Assembly: GCA_008508345.1 (NCBI GenBank)
Contig: QNGE01002731.1
Location: 1-64,000, forward strand
Direction of reading: 5' to 3'
Length of the DNA stretch: 64,000 nucleotides
From: Paragonimus westermani
Lineage: Eukaryota; Platyhelminthes; Trematoda; Plagiorchiida; Troglotrematidae
Shown here: positions 53,001 to 64,000 of the stretch, piece by piece
Layout: every line of letters begins with the position of its first letter
How positions within the stretch are numbered: position 1 is the stretch's first letter
Notes under the pieces: model-generated
The model's database searches: none
What the model saw: only the letters and a program-made list of their open reading frames with translations
What the model was told of the DNA's origin: nothing
Translations under genes and position numbers: made by a program

Positions 53001-54389
53001 AGCTTACATTCCACTGACAGAAATCTATCCTAATCTATTGCTCGAAGGAGAAAATATTCCAACTTTAGCTGGATGAATGCTTGCAGCCGTAGCCAGGCAG
53101 TCGTATTCACTGAGAAAACCTAGCGACTACGGCCTCAGCATTGAACGGCACGGTCGCTATGATTGCACAATGAAATTTAATACATGCTTTCATCTATATA
53201 TGTGGATGCAACCACCATGAAGACGCACACATTAAGCAATCTCAAACGAGTGCATGTCCTTGGAACTGGCTTGACCCAAGTGTAATTAAGAAGCACTATA
53301 CGAGGCGGTTATTAGAACCTTTGGTGCCGGTGCACTTTGTTTAAAGTATTTTCCCAAAACAAGCCAGTGTTCGCGGTATTTTTGGGGCTGTTGCGATTCA
53401 CCGCACAAACACGGTGATGTGTGCCCATAAACAAATGGTTACCGACTTGACCCTCATTGGGTAATTGTGTCTTATTACGAAAGACTCCCGGGGTTCTTTA
53501 ATGTTTTCATTTTTCTATCACGTGTCTCTCCAGCAGTTTTGGTTCCCCATCAAGTTTAAAAGTGCTTGTTTACATCCTCTCCATCCCTCACTTAACTTCT
53601 CACGACCTATTAAGCCTAAGACTTGATCAACCTGACCTGATAAACCTCACCAGTGTTAAAGTGCCTGCTCACTATGCATTTGCTGCATCAGTTTCACGAA
53701 CCAAATATCCGTGCCTAAGTTATGCTGTGCTACTGAGTTTCAGTTTATTTTGAGAAACCACTGCTTCGGACTGTAAATTTTAAAAGACCGCAGCTGGTAC
53801 CTCAGTGATTAAAGGCTCAACACCTACCTACGACCGACAGTCTCAGTTCCGGTTATGGACGCATTTTTCTGCATTTGTTGTCCTTCTTAATGCAGAGAAA
53901 ACCGTACATCTAGAAGGAAAACACAATCTGGCTTACATTCACAAAGAAATACCCCATTAATAAGTGTATGCGTAACGGACTACCCATTAAATGCTCCCTT
54001 AACGATGCACTCTGAATAAGGTTGCCGTTTATAAAATTAGAACAAATGAACGATGTTGTGAGAGATAAATGTCTAAACAATGTTCCTTATGTTATGACCA
54101 TCAGCGTACCTGAAATTATAACATTTACGAAATTTTGCCGGTACAACAGGAAACATTTCTTAAGATCGAGTAGTGCTTAAACCTAGTAATCACGAAGGTA
54201 AATATGGAGGAAAGATGAACAATGGAGACGAGCGTAATACAGATTAAACAATTAACCCGTTTGAGGATATTGCAAGAAATCAAATAAGGTGCCAGAGAGT
54301 GAGTCAAACCGTGACGCAGGGAACGAGCAACGTGGGTGATGAAGTGGGAAACTTTGACGTGTATGCAGATAACAACTCAGTGACTCACG
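53001..54389. other. intervening stretch between PLE copy 4 RT and possible endonuclease
   Basis: In copy 1 the distance from RT end to the YIG motif is under 200 bases; here it is about 1.4 kb. A later insertion is one explanation, and a SINE-like sequence lies inside it at 53.79 kb. The rest has no recognisable motif. Confidence 0.35.
53785..53900 (+). mobile_element. tRNA-like SINE of a second family
   Basis: GGTACCTCAGTGATTAAAGG resembles a pol III A box region (CAGTGGTTAA is shared with SINE copy B). About 40 bases later GTCTCAGTTCCGGTT stands where a B box would be. The following body contains CTGCATTTGTTGTCC and AATGCAG, which can form a short hairpin. The body differs from copies A to C, so it would be a different family. 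No second copy was found in the window. Confidence 0.45.
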
Positions 54390-54545
54390 CCCTTATAGGG
54401 CGTAGCTTAAAAACAACCTCTGTTGAAAACCTTCAGGTGCAATCTACTTAGAGGGCCAAGGGATTTGGAACGAACACTTTGTCAACAACCAAAATTAGAT
54501 CGAGTCCTGATAGACTACAGTTATCTGAGTAGAGACTTCCAATGT
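54390..54545 (+). pseudogene. possible PLE GIY-YIG remnant, copy 4
   Basis: GGAACGAACACTTTGTCAAC at 54467-54486 closely matches GGAACAAACATCTTGTCAAC at 18945-18964 in the endonuclease of PLE copy 1, and reads GTNTLSTT in the same frame position. About 70 bases upstream, ALIGRS stands where YIGRT is expected. The spacing is shorter than in copy 1 and no C-terminal block follows, so it is a badly decayed or deleted piece. It may belong to the RT at 52-53 kb. Confidence 0.4.
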
Positions 54546-57240
54546 ACAACGTTCTCCACATGAGTGGTCATCGCCAACATTCCCAATCGCGTTAACTCAG
54601 ACCATTAAGTGAGGCATCCATTACATAAGCACAACTACTCAATCATGGCATGCCCAGACTGCAACGTACTGTCATACTCTGTGGTCATGGATGGTTTGTC
54701 TCACACGTTCAGTTTTCCACTGGATCAGTAAGTGCACGTCGGTGAATCGACGCTACAATTTTACCAACCTTCGTCTCAACGAGCTTCGGCAGATCACCAG
54801 ATGTATATATCCATCCATGTCCGAGAAATTTTGTTGACTACCGGTCCCTAAATGAAGCCGTTGTTTGTGTCAGCGGGCTGCTCACATGTGCTCAAATATC
54901 CCGATTCACTGATATGTTACACGCCCTTTTCATAGCTACACCACCCACCTTAACACTACGGAGAATGTTTTCTTTACGGTCAAAATCGTACAATCAACAA
55001 CGGAACAAGAACAAGTGAATATTTAAACCATTTCTTGTCATAACCTCTCAGTCTATGAACTCTGAATCCAAAAGACAAGGAGGAAATTTGATTGGATATA
55101 TACCTCACGTGACTGACACTCCTTCCACTGGTTTCTGAAATACGCGAAACATTTTCAAATCAATGAGTAAATTTGAACGGCTTTTTTGTCGTTGAACCAA
55201 AAGGTGAAGCTTATCTGCTGCCTTATGAAAACAACGAAAAAAATTTGTTTACTAGATGCCATGGAACAGAAGTTTAGTCACACTTCTGACGCCATCAGAA
55301 AAATGACTGTGGGAAAAGTATTTATCTTCAGGAACATGCCAGAGTGATCGCCATGTCCTCTGATTGATCGGGCGGACATGGAAAATATATTCGTTTGCCT
55401 CTTATTCACCGCCGATTTATCCGCGGGTCTTCTCAGTCTTTGACTTTACAGTCCCTCACTGAGCATTATCCAGATTGTAACATTGCGATCATGGTTCACG
55501 TGTAGGCAGCTAACATTTGCTAACCGGAGAGATATTGTGTTTGTGTTCTCCAAAAAGTATGGTAAACTCAATGAAACGTTACTCGATATGGCTTGGAAGT
55601 GGAGTCAGGACGTCAACAGCTGATCACAACGTGAACCCGGATCATTGTTTCTGCATTGTTCACAGAGTGCCTACATAGGATCAAAGATCAGTTCCATGCC
55701 AAAACATAACAGCAGCGGATGCGGTCGTCAACAGTATGTCATCTTATAGTATGCTAACATAAGCAGGTTATTCAGGCTATTGAACTCTTTTGACCCACTA
55801 GCCGCCTAATCATTCTATCCATCTTGAGTTACTATTAAAAGATTGTCTAAACCATTGTCTAAACCATGTCAAGGCTGCTGTTCATTGAGTAGTCGCAACT
55901 GCGCTGTTCTCAAGTTTTAATGAACGTGTACTATTCAAATTTCAGAAATTTGATGAACTGGTGACGACATGTTTGCTTACCTGTTTGAGTGTTGAATCGA
56001 AATACATCATTCTCATCGGGTAGCTTTGGAAAACATTGTTAAATTTAGCCATTTTTCCTGATAAAACTACACATTCGGTGAACTGTCATTATTGGGCAAA
56101 AATCAACAAGTTCGAGCCATTCAGCTGTCATTGTTACCCAAACCAATGCACTCTCATAATCACACGACTTTATCTTGCTTTAAAACAACCATATGGGAAA
56201 AGCTAACTGCCGGATTATTTCCCTATCCATGTTCTTTTACTGCGAGTTTCCAGTCGATATCTAGGACTGCATAAAATAGCTAGGACAAGTTGTTCTCACA
56301 CTGAGAATATGTCATATTCAAAAATTATACAGCAAGAACAACTGTAATGGAAATACCCACAGTTCACGTGAAAAATGACATTCTGCCTTGTCCTTCAGAT
56401 TTTCATTCAGACCCCAACAAATGATCAAAGTAGTTGACTTCACATCGTGAATTCTTCGTAGAGATATAGTACTTGCACGTGCATACCGTGTCCTAAACAG
56501 TAAAGATCTGATCACGACACTAGATGATGACACTTAGAAACACAAATTGCTTGTTCCTGATGACGTAATCGCTGATTTTGCATAATGCTTTCTTCATCGT
56601 TAAGGGGTGAGGAAGATCTTAACTTCGATTGGTTGCATAAGCCATGGCAACCTCGAATATAAGTAATCACTTTCCGTGATGTTTAACGTGCCGCCACGTG
56701 GCATGCCAAAGCTTACACTCAAGTTGTCCACTTAGTTCCCGTGCAGCGTACCCAACCCGATTGAAGTGGAGCATAATTCTACATCTGCTTCATGGCAATT
56801 TGTCTTTCATGGTCCTTACTACTGCAAGTCATGTACGGCTTCAGATGAAAACAACATCGCACAACCGCTATAAACGGTACACAGAGACACTATAAACTGT
56901 ATTCCAAATAAACTTCGAAAAACCATCCAATCGAAATTGTGAAAGAGGAAACAATGTTGTGCTTTTTGCGAGTTGAAGAATTCGATTTTTTCAAAACAAA
57001 CATTAGAAACTGAGACATCAATAGGTCCGGTTTGAATTCAGCTTGCATTTCTAGTTTGGTAGGGTAGATGTTAACGTACTAAATAGGCTGTTCGATACGA
57101 GATCAACTTGATCTTCCAAATCAACCTCGGAATTTTTCATTCATATCTTTTTTGACGTAATGTTGGGTAGTAAATAACTGACAATTTCTTGGAGCATCAC
57201 ATTTGTAGGTAACGACCAGATTTCGAGAAAAGGTGTATCA
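54546..57240. other. no supported gene
   Basis: A 12-base word (ATTGTCTAAACC) is repeated in tandem at 55842-55865. Short frames only. Confidence 0.4.
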
Positions 57241-57543
57241 TCGTTCAATGTACTTCAAGGATCTCGAGCTGATCCGAAATCGGTTCACAAATATAAGGAT
57301 TCCCCAAAAGAGTGACAACATGGTGTCATTAACACAGACAGTGACAGTGTTGTAAAACACAAGCCGGCCGTTTCTACTCTGACTGTCAGATGCGCTTGTG
57401 CACCAGCTCTGGGCAACGTGAAGACACCGTGGCAAGAGTTCTTCCGAAGTAAGGGTTCCAACAGTGGTTCCGTGAAAAGAAAGAACACAAACAAGCAAAA
57501 ACTGAAGACCGAAACAAAAACTGAAATGGCGCCAACAAGACAT
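57241..57543 (-). CDS. possible first exon with signal peptide
   Basis: An ATG at 57543 opens a frame of about 100 codons. The first 30 residues have signal-peptide form: a short basic n-region (MSCWRH), a hydrophobic core (FGLQFLLVCVL), and a small-residue c-region (GTTVG) where cleavage would expose TLTSEELLPRC. Several Cys follow (RCLHV, SWCTSA, VCVN). A donor-like TCTGT/GTTAATG lies near the VCVND codons, so the end may be an exon boundary rather than the stop. No family is recognised. The frame is within chance length, and the only support is the well-formed signal sequence. Confidence 0.25.
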
Positions 57544-57549
57544 CAGCAC

Positions 57550-59325
57550 GCTCTGTTACACAACTGAAATCCAGTCAGTGCGTACTTGCTAGGTTCAACT
57601 GCGTTACAACCTCTTGGTCAAGTCTAGTGTTAAAACGATTTGCATGTAGCACGTTTGAGTACACAGCGTCAGTCTATATTGTCTAAGCATCAGACCCCTT
57701 TGAATGCAAGTAAAGTCGCAGCAGATGAGTAAAACATGTCAAGCTAATTTTGTGGATCAAAACAGTGACCCGCTGAGAGCACACGCCGAGCGATCGATGG
57801 AATCGCCTTTCCCATGAGTAGTAGAGAAAGCTTTTTACGCACGAGTAGTTAGAACTCCCCTGATCCCGGGGACATTTTAACCAGCCGCTTCCGGAAAAAA
57901 CTGCGCTCAAGCTTCTCTCTCGGAAGATCTCGCCAGCAAGTGCAAATACTTGTCACGGACGGGTGTTGGATTCGGGCCACATTTTTATCGGGAAACCACG
58001 TTGCGCAGTGTGCAAGTAGCCTGGCAGTTAGCACAACCAACTTACTATAGGCAATGGTTCACCCAAGTTAGCCCGCAAATGCTGTGAATATTGTCGGATC
58101 ATCTCGATAAGAGACACTGAGTGTTCTATTCACTTTCGTCATTTAACCCATAACTAGGACTTCTCCTCACGTTGAACTCGCAGATCATAAAGCTGGCTGA
58201 TCTGTTGTCAATTGGGTAAACCGTACGGTTTGCTCACTTCCGGGTTTTTCCACTGAACTACGTCAATGATCCAATTTGCTATTTTGACTGGCGCTCAACC
58301 AAATGATAAAGTAAGCTTTTTTTATTCTTCCTGAGTGCGCTCAAACAACTACTGGCCAAGTAGATAATTTGACTAACAGAATGAGTTGTTACAACACATA
58401 ATTTGCATGTAAGACTTAATTTTCTGGTCTAATCTGGTGTGAGTAGTTCAGCGCTGTGTACTGAATGGCAATGCTGCATCATTGTTTACTGTCTGGCTAA
58501 ACACTTCAAATATAAAATCTAGTGTACTAGGAAATTTTTGATCAGCTACTGACAACCTACTTGAAACAATGAACATAAATAATGGTCGAGGTTTGTTTAC
58601 AGTTCACGTAGTTAAGAGTTTCATTAAAGATTTCGATTGATCAGCATTACTGTATTTTTGCTGGGAGAAAGAAGTTCACTTCAAATATCACACACATTTG
58701 TGACCGGAAAGAGAGTCTACGAACTGAATTTAAGGCTTAACTGGGTTTTGTCAAACCAGTCAGTAGCAACACCTAAACTGGGTTCCATGAGACAAAAATG
58801 CATCGAAAAAAGACAGCTCTGTCTGTTTCCTATCAAATCTAGACTGAAACAATTATAACCGCAAAGTATTTGCGTTAACAGTGGACTATTCAATCAGGTT
58901 TCAAGGCGTCAGCTGCTCGACTATTCATTTTCAGTATGGGACTTCACATCGCGCACCGACATGACGGAAAATCTTTCATCGTGTTTACAGATGGCCTCAA
59001 TCCCGGTCCACCAGTATCTCATTTAGAAGCGAGTTACAAATTGCATGAGAGTTGAATGAAAGTTTCCTCCAGTCTTCAGCTTGTAAGTGCCGTTTTAACT
59101 TTGGCAAATGTCCAGAGACGTTCTTAACACTGGTTAGATGTAGTCAACATACAGACTGCAGTGTGAACACGTTCAGTCTTTACAGGACCCATTCGGGCCC
59201 CTGACATTGAAGAACATTTCTACTTACAATATCTACTTCCAGTTTAAACACTGATCACGGCAAAGTCGCTTGATATATTGTATGCACCGGCTGAAATTTT
59301 GGAGTGTCGAGTGTAAATTTTGTGA
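57550..59325. other. no supported feature
   Basis: A plus-strand frame at 58637-58858 is open but unremarkable. No repeat or RNA gene was recognised. Confidence 0.4.
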
Positions 59326-59517
59326 ATGTTTTTGTTGTTTATCATTGGTTATGCTATTCTGGTAGTAGTCTTCAGTAGCCCTGACAACTGTCCTTTGCAA
59401 ACCTCGTCCCGCAATAGTCTTAGGTACACCAGTCAGAAGTGTACTACTGCAACCAATCGGAAATGTTTAGCCTCCTCTGGTGACGTTGGTTCTGCAACCG
59501 TCAATCAGAACGGCTAA
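59326..59517 (+). CDS. possible small secreted Cys-containing peptide
   Basis: A 63-codon ATG frame starts with a strong hydrophobic segment (FLLFIIGYAILVVVFSS), consistent with a signal peptide, then a polar mature part of about 45 residues with three Cys (DNCPL, QKCTT, RKCLA) and many Ser, Thr and Asn. Helminths encode many short secreted peptides of this kind. An odd Cys number and the short length weaken the case. No promoter or splice evidence was found, and it could be a chance frame. Confidence 0.2.
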   Translation: MFLLFIIGYAILVVVFSSPDNCPLQTSSRNSLRYTSQKCTTATNRKCLASSGDVGSATVNQNG

Positions 59518-61589
59518 CCACGATACGATTCGCACAATACTAATTTACATCTCATACTCACTTATTGTAAGAACTAGTGTCCATAAAAGTGCTCGGAATT
59601 TCCAACGAATAAAATGTGTCTGAAATTATTGGTTTTTTCTTTCTTTCTCCGAATCAGGTCTTCATCACGAGCAATTTCATTCTTTGCAGATGGCTTGACA
59701 ACTTCAAATGTAATGGTTCACTTGTCAGTTTTGCAGGTCCTGTAAATAATAACAAATTTTAAAATGGGTGCATGCATTTCTGTTCGAAAAAGGTATTCTA
59801 CATGCAAAAAGTGTAGGCTGCCCATGTTACCGAGCAAACAGAACAGTGGTTGCAATGGCTTTTGATATGCCACTTGTGTTTGGCAACACACCAACTCTTC
59901 ACGGTATATGTTAAATGTCTCCATGAACATGTGCAATGAATATGCAGTCCGATCATATTTTTAAAACTCGTTCGGACTGCTTAGATCGGGCAGAAATTGT
60001 TGGTGTATTGATTTGGGGTCAAGAAGTTAGTAATGCAGATGATGGAATTTTATATTCAACTTTAAACGATTCGACTAACTCCCTCGACGAGGCTTGCCGT
60101 TATTGTTCAGAAAACAGTCGGCAATTTGCCGCATAATGGTACATACGGAAGTTACAAACCAGTTTGAACACAACAGTACAAAACCAAGCGTACCTGATAT
60201 TTCAGCCTCAAAAATCAACCAGATTTTCAAAACCCTGAATTCCTAAGTAACTCTGATAATATACGAGCAGTTCGATCCACTCGTAAATGTTAAATCTCTC
60301 CACCTTCACCGTCTGGATCGTACTTAACTCCTTATTCCAACAGTGCGAGAACGATGCTATTTGTTATGATCGTCTATCAGTTACATTGCAGTAGACAAGA
60401 AAAACCGGACTGCCTGTGTACAAAATGCAAAAATGATCATTTGCCCAGCAATAAAATAAATCGACGAAGGCTGAAAAATCACATAAATGAATCATGCAAT
60501 CAGCGTCGGCTGGCATCACCACGAAAACAGGTTTACACAAGAAGCCATGTGTTAATACATTCTTGTGCGATAACACCTAGTCTAGATCAATGCGACGTGC
60601 AAATAAGATGTTCTATAATGTCCTACCTAAGGGACACCTGAATGTATACAAATCAGGTGGGCTATTCTATGACAACATACAAGTCATTGTGAATGTTCTG
60701 TAGTTATAATACTTTATTTGATTCACCGTTTTGGACACGGATCTTCTGAACAATCTCAGAATTTAGATGAAGCCAGAAATTACAGGTTACAGATATACTC
60801 AAACTGTTTATCTTATAAAAAAAGACACATGAATGAACTACCGATGTTAGGACATGTGTAGACGCCCTCATTAAAGCATTTCTTAAGATATGATATCTAC
60901 TTTAGTGCCGCGAAATCTTACAACGAATTCGTATTAGTCAGCGCTCCCTGTTGCACCAAACCTTATCGAGTTGCAATGCAAATCACCTTTAAATGGTAGC
61001 TGTATAATCACACAGTGGTCAGTCCAGTTTCCACGTGTCACTTCTCTGTTGTTTGGATCCACACGTTCATGGGTTCGTTGGTTTGTGCAAAAACTGAAGA
61101 AACGAATGTCTATACGTCCCTTACCTCATGGCGAGTAATTTTTTTTCGGGTTTCTCAAAAGCGTAAACAACCAGTTCTTAGTTTTAGAAAAAAGCTGAAT
61201 GTGAAGCTAAACACCACTTGTGGCATGTTAACATCAGGACTGTCAACTAAATGACTTCTAAGCAAAAAAGATCGTCAGATAGGCAAACAGACAGACCGAG
61301 TTAGGAAAAAAGCAGATCTAACGGAACATCTAAGTATATAGACAGTGTCTGAGCTGTAGTCGGGAGAAATGTAATACCGGTTATCCACCGTCTCGTATGC
61401 CGATTGTTGTAAACTTGGAAAGGTTTGGTTATGATTAGGAATTTATACAATGATTTCCTGCAAGAACGGGCCTTACAAAGAAGGGATTTCGCTCACATAG
61501 TTGTCTTTCTGTTTGCTATCGATATTTAAAGTATAACTCCTAAAACGTTTATTTCTGGTTAACTGAGAGACCTGAAATAGAGAATTTGG
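59518..61589. other. no supported gene; two odd short frames at 59.9-60.6 kb
   Basis: A frame at 59936-60136 contains NADDGILYSTLNDS, and one at 60354-60641 contains CLCTKCK followed by a basic stretch and NHINESC, a spacing that could form a small zinc-binding site. Together they might be scraps of one transposon gene, but neither can be assigned to a family. Confidence 0.3.
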
Positions 61590-61800
61590 TAGGCTAGGCA
61601 GTGCGCCACCAAACTGCCGGTCCTTTTATGCTAGCTAACTCCCAACACAACTGGAGCCTAACCAGCGCTCCGTTCCGAGCAGCCTCGCTGCTTGGATGGT
61701 TGGCATCACACTGCTGGTTTGAACCGGCGACCGGTAGGTCAAGCGAAAGAGCAGGCAAGTGAGAGTGTGTCCAAACAGCGCTGATGCACGGACGTGTGGA
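61590..61800 (-). mobile_element. tRNA-like SINE or short repeat with perfect B box
   Basis: On the minus strand CCGGTTCAAACCAGCAG (B box GGTTCAAACC at 61725-61716) follows a tRNA-like stretch with CTCACTTGCC and CTTTCGCTTGACC. It continues into a GC-rich body with GCTGCTCGGAACGGAGCGC and ends near GGTGGCGCACTGCCTAGCC. The local G+C is clearly above the surroundings. The A box is not clear. The body does not match copies A to C or the 53.79-kb element, so it would be a third short-repeat family. It also gives a 76-codon antisense-of-head frame (VAGSNQ, ARNGALVRL) that should not be taken as a gene. Confidence 0.5.
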
Positions 61801-61830
61801 ACTTGCCTTGTACGTTTGAGTCAATCAGGT

Positions 61831-64000
61831 TATAACACATTGTGGGCAAAGTAGTTGTCCTCTCCCACCTCCAATCAGCGTTGTTGTCATTTTTCCTATA
61901 AAACCATCAGACAAGTCGTATATGGGCTGGCAATTTCGAACCAAACGGTTGCGTAAACGGATAATCCACATAGAAAATTTACTTCATGTCCCAGGTAATT
62001 CGAGCTTTATAACTGATTATGATCAATGCCGATTTCATCAACCGGACATCTTATGGAAAACTGTGGTCATCAAATACACCCGCGTGTACCATAAATGACA
62101 CAGCCGGATACCACAAAACTACTATTAATCTGCTACATTTAGAACTTTGGCCTGCCATGAATCAAAACTAGTTCTATAAGTAGTACGACTTATCTTCAAA
62201 GAAACACCCTCTTTGAGGATTACAGTACGCACATTATCGTCATTTTTTTAATACGTACTATTTCACACAGAAACAATCTAATATTTACCATCTTGATTCG
62301 ACAGTCATTAAAAAAGGCTCACTGCACAGCCTTTTTCCTCCTCTGTTTATGGAAACGATACACTGAAATTGCCTAGAAAAGCCGTGTTTGGATGTACAAC
62401 GACATTTAGTCGAATAATGTGATTCTGAATATCAGTAGATCTGGCAGTTCTGAGGGTCGTCTTGTGAGAAGTATAAGTATTTATCTCTGATGATCCACCC
62501 TGATAGGAGCATTGTAATTTTCTCTTTTGGCAATCCCAGGAACTAATGAAGACTTGAAAGAGAAGTCATTAGTGATTCCGTTGTCTGAGTAAGATACAGT
62601 GCACTTGGATCTGCGAACTGTCAATATTAACACTGACAATGACCACCATCGTACATACAGAGGGTTATTTATCAGCGTCTCGTCAGTTACCAAAGCTAGT
62701 GCAAGTCTACAACGAACTACTTGTGATACTACAATGAAGTCTCAGCGTGGTTCCTCGTAGGGAATAAAATTCGAAACTGGCATAACGATCATCACCAATC
62801 TCTACGTGGGTTGTCATCAGAACAAAATAAAGATACGGCCAGATTGATCTGTGCTACAAAAAAAATGAAACGCGCGCATTGAACCTGTACACGATTGACA
62901 ACATCTGCTTTTAATTTATTCTGTCACAGTGGCAGAAGTTGAAGGAATTCTGTGAATAAACGTCACTCCTGATGGCCAGTTGCGGTTCGACTCACACACC
63001 AATTATCCAGCACACACCTGAAAGCATCCGTAACTCAACCAGCTAACGTCAAGAAGTAGGGAGGTAGGACAGTGTGAAAGCGTAACCCTTCTGTCTTTCA
63101 GACAAAATATAGACAGACACGTATAGTGTGGTTTAGGCTGAAAGGAAGACTGTTGAAAAGGGACGTTAAGAAATGTTTTACCAAACGACTGTGTCAATGC
63201 AGTATACCAGAGTAGAAGATAAATCTTTACAATTTGTACTGTGAACCGAAACATGCCTTCAGTATAGGGTACGCAAACGGCTTTGAAAAACAGAAAAGGT
63301 GGAAATGAAATGGTCACTATTCACGACGTCGGAATCACTCGGAAACGCGTGATCCACAGCATCATGACACAACTGAATGTGAACAACCGATCGAGGTTGA
63401 TAGAACGATCGGTTGACGTCAAATAGTCTAAATTACAGTAGCACGTCATCCGACCAGGTTTCCAAAGTTGAAGACAGTAGTGGAGACAACGGTTTAATAC
63501 ACAGAATTTAATAGGGAGAACAAAAATAAGCGTGATAAATATTAAAAAATCTCAATTGTAATTAACTGCAGAATAAGTAGGTGTCAGCGGAACAGGCAAC
63601 GATAGGGCTTACGCAGCCGGAAATAATGCAACAGTCGGATTGAAAGCAGAGTTAGTACATCGGAGAAGAAGCGTACTAAAACAATTCAACTGGCACACCA
63701 GTGAGAAACTAAACTGAGACGAGATAAACTGATTTACTCATTGGTTTGACAGCGGTTTGGGGGGTCAGTAGAACACAAGAGAATTTGCCAACGGCTGACA
63801 AGACTCGACGGACTGTCCAAAAGTAGTCTATTTTACAGCCAATACAAGGAGGTCATTCATGTGATAAGACAATAATGAACAGAAGTTCGCAGTTTACGAG
63901 GAGCCGTTGATGAGGTTTGATGTAATTAGTGGACGGATCGATTGACGTCGGCTAAACGGCACAGTGAAAATTATTAATCAATCAAGAGGCTATTGTATCA
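61831..64000. other. no supported gene
   Basis: Minus-strand frames at 62481-62693 and 63003-63317 are open. The first has two acceptor-like CAG sites after mild pyrimidine tracts but no recognisable product. Nothing else was found up to the window end. Confidence 0.35.

Noticed and set aside
60020..60080. NADDGILYS as a LINE or LTR reverse transcriptase YADD box
   Set aside because: No other RT block surrounds it, and the residues before the Asp pair do not fit either RT class.
1..64000. CRISPR array, operon, phage or other prokaryotic system
   Set aside because: No regularly spaced repeats, no dense co-directional genes, and eukaryotic retroelements throughout.

Overview
The window is nuclear DNA of a eukaryote with a large, repeat-rich genome, most likely a parasitic flatworm (trematode-like). 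The evidence is the absence of bacterial gene layout, the lack of any long reading frame in 64 kb, roughly 40% G+C in sampled lines, and the repeat content: Penelope-like retroelements (PLEs), hammerhead-ribozyme-like motifs and tRNA-derived SINEs. The species assignment is inference only. No complete host gene can be recognised. The DNA is probably intergenic or deep-intronic.

Layout. 0-7.5 kb: one good candidate host exon on the minus strand (about 2.50-2.83 kb) and a decayed SINE (3.9-4.1 kb). 7.55-8.39 kb: a 424-bp block present twice, the copies separated by a single N, which looks like an assembly artefact. 8.4-17.4 kb: mostly featureless, with a hammerhead-like motif on the minus strand near 14.3 kb. 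17.5-19.1 kb: the best-preserved PLE, with reverse transcriptase (RT) followed by GIY-YIG endonuclease, broken by stops and frameshifts. 24.1-26.2 kb: a hammerhead-like motif inside an inverted repeat, followed 1.4 kb downstream by a second PLE RT fragment in the same orientation. 26.2-37.8 kb: little beyond one possible terminal exon. 37.9-39.6 kb: two clear copies of a tRNA-derived SINE in opposite orientations. 50.1-50.4 kb: an isolated PLE endonuclease. 52.0-53.0 kb: a PLE RT of a different lineage, with a possible endonuclease remnant at 54.4 kb beyond an intervening stretch that holds another SINE-like sequence. 57-64 kb: two short frames with signal-peptide-like starts and a second SINE-like element at 61.6-61.8 kb.

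How the parts relate. All four recognisable PLE coding remnants lie on the plus strand and all carry disabling lesions, so none is expected to be active. The hammerhead-like motifs fit the self-cleaving ribozymes known from PLE terminal repeats. The SINE copies need an RT from another element. Most other short reading frames are at the length expected by chance at this base composition, and I leave them out unless some feature raises them above that level.
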